Source of the DNA: DATDDB01 sp041490205
GTDB lineage: Bacteria > Pseudomonadota > Gammaproteobacteria > Burkholderiales > Gallionellaceae
DNA: 24,935 nucleotides
Direction: 5' to 3'
NCBI GenBank assembly: GCA_041490205.1
Contig: JBGPSQ010000014.1
Span: 1 to 24,935, forward strand
This document shows, piece after piece, positions 1-6,506 of this stretch. A model generated the notes under the pieces. It searched no databases and was not told the DNA's origin. It worked only from the letters and a program-made list of their open reading frames with translations. The translations under genes were made by a program, and so were the position numbers. Numbering within the stretch: the stretch's first letter is position 1; each line of letters begins with the position of its first letter.

Positions 1-4
1 CTAG

Positions 5-27
5 CCCTCCCCCTACAAGGGGGAGGG
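5..27. terminator. Hairpin repeat just downstream of tex (family E, copy 1)
   Basis: Ten-base arms (5-14 and 18-27) pair perfectly around a 3-base loop, three bases past the tex stop codon on the minus strand. Related C/T-rich hairpins occur at 4929-4949 and 7511-7533, so this is a dispersed repeat that probably also serves as a transcription stop. No T-tract can be seen because the window ends. Confidence 0.55.
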
Positions 28-30
28 AGC

Positions 31-2400
31 TCACTTCTTCAGCTTCGCAAACGCAGCCGCCATTGCGCCGCCCGCCTCCGGCTGATTTTTTGTTTGCTGG
101 CGATGGGCTTCCTGCTTTTTGTGCTGGCCCACGCGCTTGGCATCCGTACCTTTATCGCGCGGCGCGCCTGCTGCCCGCCCCGCGTCGGCGGCGGTATCTG
201 TCAGGCGCATGGTGAGGGCGATGCGTTTGCGCTTTTCGTCCACTTCCAGCACTTTGACCTTCACCACTTGCCCGGCCTTGACGACGGTGTGCGGGTCTTT
301 CACGAAGTTGGTCGAGAGCGCGGAGATGTGCACCAGGCCATCCTGATGCACGCCGATGTCCACGAACGCGCCGAAGGCGGCGACGTTGGTGACCACGCCT
401 TCCAGGATCATGTCGGGCTTCAAGTCCCTCAGCTCTTCCACGCCTTCCTTGAAGGTGGCGGTGGTGAATTCGGGGCGCGGGTCGCGGCCCGGCTTTTCCA
501 GCTCGGTGAGGATGTCGCTGATGGTAGGCACGCCGAATTTTTCGTCGGCATACTTGGCGGGCGTCAGCCCTTTCAGCAGCCGGGCATCGCCGATCACTTC
601 CTTAATGCCCTTCTTGATGTCGGCCAGGATTTTTTGCACCACGGGGTAGGACTCGGGGTGCACCGCCGAGGCATCGAGCGGGTTGTCGCCGTTCATGATG
701 CGCAGGAAGCCCGCCGCCTGCTCGAAGGTCTTGTCGCCCAGGCGCGGCACTTCCTTGAGTGCTGCGCGCGAGGCGAACATGCCGTGGGTATCGCGGTAGG
801 ACACGATGCTCTGCGCCACGCCGCCGCTCAAGCCGGATACACGCGCCAGCAAGGGGGCGGATGCGGTATTCACATCCACGCCCACGGCGTTCACGCAGTC
901 TTCCACCACCGCATCGAGCGAGCGAGCGAGCTGCACCTGGCTCACGTCGTGCTGGTATTGGCCCACGCCGATGGATTTTGGGTCTATCTTCACCAGCTCG
1001 GCCAGCGGGTCTTGCAGGCGGCGCGCGATGGATACCGCGCCGCGCAGGCTGACATCCATCTCGGGCAATTCGCGCGAGGCGAATTCAGAAGCGGAATACA
1101 CCGACGCGCCCGCTTCCGACACCACGATCTTGGTGAGATTCAGTTCCGGGCGCAGCTTGATCAAATCCTGCGCCAGCCTGTCTGTCTCGCGCGAGCCGGT
1201 GCCGTTGCCGATGGAGATCAGCGCGACGTTATGCTTCTCGGCCAGCTTCGCCAGCGCGTGCAGCGCGCCGTCCCAATCGTTCCTCGGCTCATGCGGATAA
1301 ATCACGCCGGTATCCATCACCTTGCCCGTGGCATCCACCACGGCCACCTTCACGCCGGTGCGCAGGCCGGGGTCCAGCCCCATGGTGGCGCGGGGGCCTG
1401 CGGGCGCGGCGAGCAGCAGGTCTTTCAGGTTGCGCGCGAAAACCTTGATCGCCTCCATCTCAGCGCGTTCGCGCAGGCTGCCCATCAATTCCGATTCCAG
1501 GTGCAAAAAACTCTTCACGCGCCACGTCCAGCGCACCAGCTCGCCCAGCCACTTGTCGGCGGGGCGGCCCTGGTTGGTGATGTTGAAGCGCTTGGCAATG
1601 CGCCCCTCGCAGGGGTTGTGCGGCGCATCCCACTTGGGCTTTTCCGCTTCGGTATCGAGGCGCAGGGTGATAGTGAGCATTTCCTCGCGGCGGCCGCGCA
1701 GCATGGCCAAGGCTCTATGTGAAGGGATGGCGGAAAGCGGCTCGTCATAGGTGAAATAATCGGCAAACTTCGCCGCCGCCTCTTCCTTGCCCTCGGCCAC
1801 GCGGGTTTCCACCACGCCGTGATCCTGCACATACACGCGCAAGTCTTGCAGCAGCTCGGCATCCTCGGCGAACCGATCCATCAGGATATAGCGCGCGCCT
1901 TCCAGCGCGGCTTTCACATCGGCCACGCCGGGGTTTTCGCCCTGGTCGGAAGTGAAGGCGGGCTTCAGGTACTTGGCGGCCTCCTCCTCCGGGTTCAGCA
2001 TCGGGTTCGCCAGCAGATCATCGGCCAGCGGCAGCAGCCCCGCCTCCACCGCAATCTGCGACTTGGTGCGGCGCTTGGGCTTATAGGGCAGATACAAATC
2101 CTCCAGCCGCGTCTTATCCTCGGCATGGGAAATCGCCAGCAGCAGCTCCGGCGTCATCTTGCCCTGCTCATTGATGGAAGCGATGATCGCCGCGCGCCGC
2201 TCCTCCAGCTCGCGCAGATAGCGCAAGCGCTCTTCCAGCATGCGCAACTGCGTATCGTCCAGCCCCCCGGTCGCCTCCTTGCGATAGCGGGCGATGAAGG
2301 GAACCGTCGCCCCCTCGTCCAAAAGGGCTACGGCAGCGGCGACCTGGGCGGGCTTGGCGGAAATATCGGAGGCAATGCGTTGTTCGATTGATGGCAGCAT
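31..2400 (-). CDS. tex: Tex, S1-domain RNA-binding transcription accessory protein
   Basis: The 789-residue product has the full length and domain order of Tex. The N-terminal Tex signature FIARYRKEATGGLDD is at 35-49. A YqgF/RNase H-like fold starts at about 338 with MGLDPGLRTG. A helix-hairpin-helix region spans about 490-570 and includes VGVDVNTASAPLL. One S1 domain lies at about 660-730 (GVVTNVAAFGAFVDIG), followed by a lysine/glutamine-rich tail of about 57 residues. Tex is a cytoplasmic nucleic-acid-binding protein linked to transcription and RNA metabolism, first described in Bordetella as needed for toxin gene expression. The ATG at 2398-2400 fits the family N-terminus. The gene is intact, high in GC (one sampled 60-base line is 40/60 G+C), and is followed at once by a hairpin. 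Identification is secure; its role in this organism is inferred from the family. Confidence 0.97.
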   Translation of the reverse strand: MLPSIEQRIASDISAKPAQVAAAVALLDEGATVPFIARYRKEATGGLDDTQLRMLEERLRYLRELEERRAAIIASINEQGKMTPELLLAISHAEDKTRLEDLYLPYKPKRRTKSQIAVEAGLLPLADDLLANPMLNPEEEAAKYLKPAFTSDQGENPGVADVKAALEGARYILMDRFAEDAELLQDLRVYVQDHGVVETRVAEGKEEAAAKFADYFTYDEPLSAIPSHRALAMLRGRREEMLTITLRLDTEAEKPKWDAPHNPCEGRIAKRFNITNQGRPADKWLGELVRWTWRVKSFLHLESELMGSLRERAEMEAIKVFARNLKDLLLAAPAGPRATMGLDPGLRTGVKVAVVDATGKVMDTGVIYPHEPRNDWDGALHALAKLAEKHNVALISIGNGTGSRETDRLAQDLIKLRPELNLTKIVVSEAGASVYSASEFASRELPEMDVSLRGAVSIARRLQDPLAELVKIDPKSIGVGQYQHDVSQVQLARSLDAVVEDCVNAVGVDVNTASAPLLARVSGLSGGVAQSIVSYRDTHGMFASRAALKEVPRLGDKTFEQAAGFLRIMNGDNPLDASAVHPESYPVVQKILADIKKGIKEVIGDARLLKGLTPAKYADEKFGVPTISDILTELEKPGRDPRPEFTTATFKEGVEELRDLKPDMILEGVVTNVAAFGAFVDIGVHQDGLVHISALSTNFVKDPHTVVKAGQVVKVKVLEVDEKRKRIALTMRLTDTAADAGRAAGAPRDKGTDAKRVGQHKKQEAHRQQTKNQPEAGGAMAAAFAKLKK

Positions 2401-2723
2401 GTGAGTCTGGTATATTTAAGGCAAGTGACTGAAAAGGTTATGCGTTTTTAATATTTGCGGGGTACGGCGCGGGGTTGAAGCGGCACGACAGCTGCAAAAA
2501 TCAGTCGCGTATTATGCTTGGTGGCGACGAAGAATTAAAGAGGTTGGGGGAGATTTTCTGATGAGATTGGATCAATCAAGTCTGATCGGTCGAATAGGAC
2601 TTATCTGCAAGGCCAGTGCGTTACAAAAAGGGCAACTTACGTGGCCTTTTATCAGATAGCCGCAACTCTTACGCCGTGGTATTTTTAGCAACCGAAATAA
2701 AGTGAAAACGAAAGGGGGATTGC
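2401..2723. other. Intergenic region between tex and the DUF6932 module
   Basis: This gap separates two divergent genes and must hold the tex promoter (minus) and the module promoter (plus), but no convincing -35/-10 pair was found. A weak stem (AAAAGG 2626-2631 with CCTTTT 2645-2650) is visible. A 32-codon ATG ORF at 2561-2659 lacks a well-placed ribosome binding site and is not called. The base composition becomes AT-rich here, marking the left edge of the accessory stretch. Confidence 0.4.
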
Positions 2724-3251
2724 TTGATTCCGGCGTTTAACATTTCCAACGTATTGCCGCCATATGTAGGGGCTGATCCAACGTTTGGGTCGCAAGTATC
2801 ACCTTACGGCACAACAATGACCGAACTCGTTTCAACGTTCGGCACATCGCCCGACAGAGTAGCAATATTAAAAGGATTGCTTGGATACAGAGCTAGGCTG
2901 TTACAGATGAACATCACAGATGGTTTTCAACTCATCGACGGAAGTTTTGTCGAAAACTGTGAGGCGATAAGAGGCAGAGCACCTGCGGATGTTGATATTG
3001 TCACCTTCGCACATGCTCCTCAAGATTATAGCTTTTTGCAAAGTAATCTCGATATATTTGACCAATATCAGGCCAAAATTACCTATAAATGTGATGCGTA
3101 TTTTGTTGCCCTAAACAAGAACCCTCAATTGGTAGCATTCGACTCTTTCTACTGGTTTGGTTTATTTTCACATCAACGAGCATCGAACTTGTGGAAAGGT
3201 ATGCTAAGAATCCCTATAATCTCTGACGACCATCTAGTGAGTCTTCCATAA
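2724..3251 (+). CDS. DUF6932-type, nucleotidyltransferase-like protein (first gene of a two-gene module)
   Basis: The 175-residue product begins MIPAFNISNVLPP, which resembles the start of DUF6932 proteins as I know them. Its core contains a nucleotidyltransferase-like signature: DGSF at 72-75 and DVD at 89-91, the GS...DxD spacing of Pol-beta-type/MNT enzymes. The start is TTG at 2724: an in-frame TGA at 2703 excludes a longer form, and AAAGGGGG at 2711-2718 is a well-placed ribosome binding site. The stop TAA shares its last A with the ATG of the next gene (TAATG), so the two are translationally coupled. Base composition is AT-richer than tex (sampled line 26/60 G+C), suggesting horizontal gain. 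Whether it transfers nucleotides, and to what, cannot be told. A toxin-antitoxin or defence role is inference from this fold class and the context. Confidence 0.7.
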   Translation: MIPAFNISNVLPPYVGADPTFGSQVSPYGTTMTELVSTFGTSPDRVAILKGLLGYRARLLQMNITDGFQLIDGSFVENCEAIRGRAPADVDIVTFAHAPQDYSFLQSNLDIFDQYQAKITYKCDAYFVALNKNPQLVAFDSFYWFGLFSHQRASNLWKGMLRIPIISDDHLVSLP

Positions 3252-4195
3252 TGCTGAAGAAGCTAGAATTAGAAGCTCTGCAAGCTGACATATCCAACGT
3301 CGAGCGGCTACTCGCTGCACGTACTCAAGATGAAGACCCAATTGGATACTTTCAACTTTCAAGACGTCAAGCGGAACTAAGAAGTAAATTTGAAGCTATT
3401 CAAGGATCACTCGAAAAATCGGCGTCGGTTGCTCTCTTCTTCGGCGGCCCTCCCGTTTTTGGTTCCAAAGGAATTAGAGCAGATTTTGCCGGACGAGTTA
3501 TCGAAGTATTTCAAGACTTGGTTTCCAAGAGTTTCGCTACAGCTGAATCGGGTACGCTGGCCGAACGGGGTCCAGTCCCACTTCGTGGCAACGCTCAGTT
3601 AATGCTCACCGACGTTGCCAGAGGTTCGTTTGGCCTGATACTAGAGGAAACAGACGCAAACGAATCTCTGGAAGAAACCGCATTGCACAACATCGTCGAT
3701 GAAGTAGCCCAGACTATCGTTGACTTCTCATCACCCGATGAGTCTTTATACGAAACAGCACTTTTAAGGGTTGATAGTCGCTCTCTAATTTCATTCAGAG
3801 ATTTTTTTAAGCTTCTTGATGAGCAAAGTGCGACAGTCCGTTTAGTTGAAGGGGAAAGAGACGATGCACTCGATAGCACCTCCATCCATCGTGCCCGCAT
3901 AAGGACAGAGTTCACCAAGATTGAAGATAACATTAGCGACAAATTCGTGGGGAGGCTGTTTTTCTTACCTGCGCATCGACGATTTGAACTAAAGATAGCC
4001 ACCCAAGCAGAGCCGCTGTACGGAACTATTTCCTCCGACTTCTCAAGAGAAAAACTTGAAGAACTTGAACGAGCACAAGACGTACTAGGAAAAGTATGGA
4101 AAACTAAAATCCGCATCCGTGAAACCCAACGCCTCAATCAACCACCTAAACTTACGTATACATTGATGGGGTTAATTGAGAAGGTAGAAGAATAA
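3251..4195 (+). CDS. Unrecognised coiled-coil protein paired with the DUF6932 gene
   Basis: I do not recognise this 314-residue protein. Residues 1-55 are heptad-like and charged, so probably a coiled coil. The middle has a glycine-rich beta patch (LFFGGPPVFGSKGI, 62-75) and the motif LTDVARGSFGLILEE (119-133). The last ~90 residues (from about 230) alternate hydrophobic and polar residues like a small beta-barrel (GRLFFLPAHRRFELKI, 234-249). There is no signal peptide or membrane segment, so it is probably cytoplasmic. It starts one base inside the stop codon of the preceding gene, indicating obligate co-expression, and shares its low GC. It may be the partner, antitoxin or effector of the nucleotidyltransferase-like protein. 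This is inference from gene order only. Confidence 0.7.
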   Translation: MLKKLELEALQADISNVERLLAARTQDEDPIGYFQLSRRQAELRSKFEAIQGSLEKSASVALFFGGPPVFGSKGIRADFAGRVIEVFQDLVSKSFATAESGTLAERGPVPLRGNAQLMLTDVARGSFGLILEETDANESLEETALHNIVDEVAQTIVDFSSPDESLYETALLRVDSRSLISFRDFFKLLDEQSATVRLVEGERDDALDSTSIHRARIRTEFTKIEDNISDKFVGRLFFLPAHRRFELKIATQAEPLYGTISSDFSREKLEELERAQDVLGKVWKTKIRIRETQRLNQPPKLTYTLMGLIEKVEE

Positions 4196-4214
4196 AACTT
4201 TACCAATCACTCTA

Positions 4215-4318
4215 ACCCGCGTAAGACGCAATAGTAGGGCGTCAATAAGCGAAGCGCATTGCGCCGGATGTTGGCTAACCCATGCGGCGCAATGCCCGTT
4301 GGTTATTGCGCCCTACCC
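4215..4318. repeat. Palindromic intergenic repeat, family A copy 1
   Basis: Arms 4256-4266 and 4285-4295 pair perfectly (11 bp) around an 18-base loop. The element begins near ACCCGCGTAAG and ends near TTATTGCGCCCTACC, so its reverse strand starts with GTAG as in REP elements moved by REP-associated tyrosine transposases. It lies directly after the two-gene module. Other copies or parts are at 4960, 5931, 7541 and 8506. Confidence 0.75.
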
Positions 4319-4338
4319 AGGAGGATGCAATAAGCAAG

Positions 4339-4415
4339 CGCAGGATGGGTGGAGCCCAGCGATACCCATCACTAGACAGGCGCAATTTGTTGGGTATCGC
4401 TACACTCTGCCCAAC
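4339..4415. repeat. Degraded palindromic repeat, family B copy 1
   Basis: The left arm carries AGGATGGGTGGAGCCCAGCG and GATACCCATC, the right arm TTGGGTATCGC and CTGCCCAACA. This is a decayed copy of the long hairpins at 5956-6030 and 6761-6835. With copy A1 it fills the gap upstream of the trypco2 gene, so the reading frame extending upstream to 4299 is repeat, not gene. Confidence 0.6.
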
Positions 4416-4454
4416 ACAACGTGTCATGTATTTATGAATCCACATGGAGGAATC

Positions 4455-4826
4455 ATGGCTTTGAAAAATCTTCTTATCAAGGACCTTATCAGGCAGATAC
4501 ACAAAGAGCTTATCGAGTCGCAAACAGAAAGAGAGAATGAAAATCTCGAGCCGCTGTTTTCTGTTGAATCATTGAAAATTGAAGCAAATTTTGTCGCAGT
4601 TGACGACCAGCAAGCAGAAGCCGGGTTTGGCTTTCATCTGCTAAAAGCCGGTGGCAAGATAAACTACAAGCAAGAACAAATTCACAAAATAACGCTCAAC
4701 CTGACGACAATTGAACCCAAGGCTCCCTCTTCCACTCAAGGCAAAAAGGCCAAAAAGAATAAGAAAGAAAGTTCACCTGCACCCGCGCTGCTGTCCATGG
4801 GAGGTGCACCAAGCATCTCCACATGA
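4455..4826 (+). CDS. Trypco2 (trypsin-co-occurring domain 2) family protein, orphan
   Basis: The 123-residue product shows the trypco2 layout: an N-terminal helix (LKNLLIKDLIRQIHKEL, about 3-19), a strand pair around FSVESLKIEANFVAV (35-49), a glycine-containing strand (AGFGFHLLKAGGKINY, 56-71), and the closing motif HKITLNLT (77-84). A basic, low-complexity tail rich in K, S, P and A follows (88-123). Trypco domains were described from comparative genomics of prokaryotic biological-conflict systems, where they accompany trypsin-like proteases and act as presumed adaptor or effector-associated modules. No protease is visible here. ATG 4455 is chosen because GGAGG lies at 4446-4450 and the upstream in-frame sequence is repeat. 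It is somewhat AT-rich, like the preceding module. Cytoplasmic; function unknown. Confidence 0.75.
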   Translation: MALKNLLIKDLIRQIHKELIESQTERENENLEPLFSVESLKIEANFVAVDDQQAEAGFGFHLLKAGGKINYKQEQIHKITLNLTTIEPKAPSSTQGKKAKKNKKESSPAPALLSMGGAPSIST

Positions 4827-4838
4827 GCCACACCGTGC

Positions 4839-4890
4839 CGTATCCACTTTTCAAACTGGTGGATACGCGCTACGCGCTTTATCCACCCTA
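4839..4890. repeat. Short palindromic repeat (family G)
   Basis: GTATCCAC at 4839-4846 is inverted at 4859-4866, and the following GGATACGCG...CGCG...TATCCACC forms a second nested palindrome ending in CCCTACC. Such GGTGGAT/ATCCACC hairpins are a common type of dispersed intergenic repeat. It lies 13 bases after the trypco2 stop and may end its transcript. Confidence 0.5.
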
Positions 4891-4928
4891 CCCTACTGGT
4901 AACGCGAAGATTCTATCCCCTCCCATGC

Positions 4929-4949
4929 CCTCCCCCTACAAGGGGGAGG
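4929..4949. repeat. C-rich hairpin repeat, family E copy 2
   Basis: Nine-base arms (4929-4937, 4941-4949) flank a 3-base loop. It is nearly identical to the hairpin behind tex at 5-27. There is no T-tract after it on the plus strand, so it is called a repeat rather than a terminator. Confidence 0.6.
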
Positions 4950-4959
4950 AAATTATGCA

Positions 4960-5026
4960 ACCCGCGTAAGGCGCACTGGCAAGGCGTCAATAAGCGAAGC
5001 GCATTGCGCCGGATGTTGGCGAACCC
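4960..5026. repeat. Truncated palindromic repeat, family A copy 2
   Basis: The left half matches copy A1 (ACCCGCGTAAGGCGCACTGG through GCATTGCGCCG and part of the loop), but the right arm is absent. The match stops at about 5026, eleven bases before the -35 box of the tacAT promoter. The toxin-antitoxin cassette therefore begins exactly where the repeat is cut. Confidence 0.65.
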
Positions 5027-5036
5027 AGGGAGAAAA

Positions 5037-5065
5037 TTGCTGTGTACGTAAAAACGACGTACAAT
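5037..5065 (+). promoter_or_regulatory. tacAT promoter with embedded operator
   Basis: TTGCTG (5037-5042) and TACAAT (5060-5065) are 17 bp apart, a good sigma-70 promoter. The inverted repeat TGTACGT (5043-5049) / ACGTACA (5057-5063) fills the spacer and overlaps the -10 box. A ribbon-helix-helix antitoxin bound there would block RNA polymerase, the usual autoregulation of such pairs. The expected start near 5072 leaves a leader of about 23 bases with GGAG at 5083-5086. Confidence 0.7.
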
Positions 5066-5094
5066 ACGTGCAACAGTTTTTTGGAGACAATGCC

Positions 5095-5361
5095 ATGCCA
5101 TCCACAGTTAATAATGAATCCGCCCGAATTAACCTGCGCACCAGCGCCGAAGCGAAGGCAATGATCGAGCGCGCAGCCATGCTGATGGGAACGACGGTTT
5201 CCAGCTTTATGTTGCAGAACGCCTTCGATGCGGCGCGCCGCATTGTGTCGGAGACAGATACGCTATTGCTGACGCAGCGCGACTTTGAAGCTTTCACCGC
5301 ATCCATCGAGAAGCCCCCAAAGCCCAAGGCTGCTTTGCGCAAGCTGATGGCCCGCCGATAA
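5095..5361 (+). CDS. tacA: TacA-type DUF1778 antitoxin
   Basis: The 88-residue product is a DUF1778 ribbon-helix-helix protein. The beta strand RINLRTS is at 11-17, followed by helices EAKAMIERAAMLMG (19-32) and SSFMLQNAFDAARRIV (36-51), with a C-terminal toxin-binding segment (LTQRDFEAF, 59-67) ending in a basic tail. It binds its own operator as a dimer and neutralises the GNAT toxin encoded 3 bases downstream. ATG 5095 is preferred over the in-frame GTG at 5068 because GGAG lies 8 bases upstream and the GTG would fall almost at the transcription start. Family length is about 85-100 residues, so it is complete. Confidence 0.9.
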   Translation: MPSTVNNESARINLRTSAEAKAMIERAAMLMGTTVSSFMLQNAFDAARRIVSETDTLLLTQRDFEAFTASIEKPPKPKAALRKLMARR

Positions 5362-5364
5362 TCA

Positions 5365-5874
5365 ATGGTCAGCATTCAGTTGCTGGATGCCCGGCATCGT
5401 CGCGAGGGGTTTGATTGTGGCGATTCCGCACTGAATGAGTTTTTGCTTCGCCAAGCCGGGCAGCAACAACGGCGTGGTTTCGGCAAGACCTATGTGGCGC
5501 TCGCAAAGGATGGCCTGACTGTCATCGGGTTCGTCACTGTGAGTGCCGGCCAAATAGCCACAACGTCTTTGCCTTCCCAGTTAAAGCTGCCGCGTTACCC
5601 GGCCCCCATGCTACGCATCGGGCGGCTGGGTGTTGATGTGCATCATCAAGGCAAGGGAATCGGCCAGGACTTATTGGCTTTTGCCTTGCGTTTGGCGGTG
5701 GAATTTTCTCAAAAAGTTGGTTTATATGCCGTGGTGGTGGATGCCAAGCACGATAAGGCGAAAGCGTTTTACTCGAAGCTGGGCTTTATCGAGTGCGCGG
5801 ATAATTCGCTTTGTCTGTATCTGCCAGTTGCTACGCTTGAGCAGTCTATTGGCACAAAGCGGATAGCTTGGTAG
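5365..5874 (+). CDS. tacT: TacT-type GNAT toxin (aminoacyl-tRNA acetyltransferase family)
   Basis: The 169-residue product is a GNAT-fold enzyme of the TacT/AtaT class. It has the family opening (LLDARHRREGFDCGDSALNE, about 6-25), the acetyl-CoA loop QGKGIG at 95-100, and the catalytic-tyrosine segment AFYSKLGF at 134-141 with Tyr136. Known relatives acetylate the amino group of charged tRNAs and stop translation; the tRNA target here is not predictable. It follows the DUF1778 antitoxin by 3 bases and shares its promoter. Its last codons run into a palindromic repeat, and the TAG stop (5872-5874) lies inside the repeat's terminal GTAG. All key residues are present, so it is probably active. 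Confidence 0.9.
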   Translation: MVSIQLLDARHRREGFDCGDSALNEFLLRQAGQQQRRGFGKTYVALAKDGLTVIGFVTVSAGQIATTSLPSQLKLPRYPAPMLRIGRLGVDVHHQGKGIGQDLLAFALRLAVEFSQKVGLYAVVVDAKHDKAKAFYSKLGFIECADNSLCLYLPVATLEQSIGTKRIAW

Positions 5875-5926
5875 GTCGGGCTTCGCCCGACATCATCAAA
5901 ACAACGGCGGGCAGAGCCCGCCCTAC
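5871..5926. repeat. Palindromic repeat pair, family C copy 1
   Basis: It begins GTAGGTCGGGCTTCGCCCGA and ends with a second hairpin (GGCGGGCAGAGCCCGCC) plus CTAC, so the whole has inverted GTAG ends. The first GTAG overlaps the tacT stop codon. A near-identical copy is at 15218-15273; half copies are at 6701 and 7426. Confidence 0.75.
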
Positions 5927-5930
5927 ACAA

Positions 5931-6030
5931 CCCGCGTAAGGCGCACTAGCGCGGCAGGATGGGTTGAGCGCAGTGATACCCATCGCCTATGTTGTGTGAA
6001 TGATGGGTATCGCTGCGCTCAACACATCCT
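5931..6030. repeat. Family A fragment fused to family B hairpin (copy 2)
   Basis: The first ~24 bases match the start of family A. Then 29-base arms (5956-5984 and 6002-6030) pair with two mismatches around a 17-base loop. The hairpin ends 9 bases before the stop of the XRE gene on the other strand and could end transcription from either side. Confidence 0.75.
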
Positions 6031-6038
6031 ACATTTCT

Positions 6039-6293
6039 TTACCTGGGCGGATGCAATAGCCGCCACGGTTCGACACCGAGGGCTTCGGCGATTTTTTCGA
6101 TGTTGGAGAGGGAGACGTTCCAGATGCAGCGCTCCACTGCGGAGATGTACGTCCTATCCAGTTCGCATTGGAAGGCGAGTTCCTCTTGGGAGATGTTTTG
6201 CTCGAACCGGAGATTACGAATGTTATAGGCGAGTATGCCTCTCGGGGTTTTCCCGAATTGGGCGAATTTTGGCCTTGTTACTCGCTTGGGCAT
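6039..6293 (-). CDS. XRE-family helix-turn-helix regulator
   Basis: The 84-residue product is essentially one Cro/C1-type HTH domain (about 20-78). RNLRFEQNISQEELAF and CELDRTYISAVER form the two DNA-binding helices, and NIEKIAEALGVEPWRLL closes the fold. It is similar to small stand-alone regulators found in phage, restriction-modification and toxin-antitoxin loci. No clear Shine-Dalgarno precedes ATG 6293. A start inside the frame (near residue 17) would still leave the whole domain. Directly upstream (6325-6354 on the plus strand) are two tandem 15-base repeats that could be its operator. Target genes are unknown; the small ORFs at 6430 and 6507 are divergent from it. Confidence 0.85.
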   Translation of the reverse strand: MPKRVTRPKFAQFGKTPRGILAYNIRNLRFEQNISQEELAFQCELDRTYISAVERCIWNVSLSNIEKIAEALGVEPWRLLHPPR

Positions 6294-6324
6294 CTACGAC
6301 AGCATCAACTACCGCACGCCACGT

Positions 6325-6354
6325 TACAACGGAGTTTGCTACGACGGAGTTTGC
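6325..6354 (-). promoter_or_regulatory. Two tandem 15-base repeats upstream of the XRE gene
   Basis: 6325-6339 and 6340-6354 are head-to-tail copies of one 15-mer with a single difference (TACRACGGAGTTTGC on the plus strand). They sit 32-61 bases upstream of the XRE start, where an autoregulatory site would be expected. Function is inferred from position only. Confidence 0.45.
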
Positions 6355-6429
6355 CTCTCTTATAAAGGCGTAGCGAGACGTGTTATGTTGCCGCTTCTGT
6401 TTTGAAGAAAACAAAATTGGAGGGGAGTA

Positions 6430-6495
6430 ATGAATAACCGGGTGACCAACGGGAACCGCTTAACGCTTAGCTTCGAGCCGATCCGTCCATTTTAG
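6430..6495 (+). CDS. Possible 21-residue leader peptide
   Basis: ATG 6430 is preceded by an unusually strong ribosome binding site (GGAGGGGAG, 6419-6427). It encodes a 21-residue peptide beginning MNNRVTNGNRL and ends at TAG 6493-6495, 11 bases before the next ATG. It could be a leader peptide or a remnant of a longer gene, as no family is recognisable at this size. It is listed because of the strong initiation signal alone. Confidence 0.3.
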   Translation: MNNRVTNGNRLTLSFEPIRPF

Positions 6496-6506
6496 TTTCT
6501 GCCGAA

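Noticed and set aside
94..1722. 542-residue plus-strand ORF
   Set aside because: It is antisense to tex, His/Arg/Gly-rich with no recognisable domain, and arises from the high-GC codon pattern of tex.
2561..2659. 32-codon ORF upstream of the DUF6932-type gene
   Set aside because: The GGGGGA upstream is 10 or so bases away and no conservation can be judged; too short to support.
4299..4454. N-terminal extension of the trypco2 gene
   Set aside because: The sequence is made of repeats A1 and B1; GGAGG directly before ATG 4455 gives a better start.
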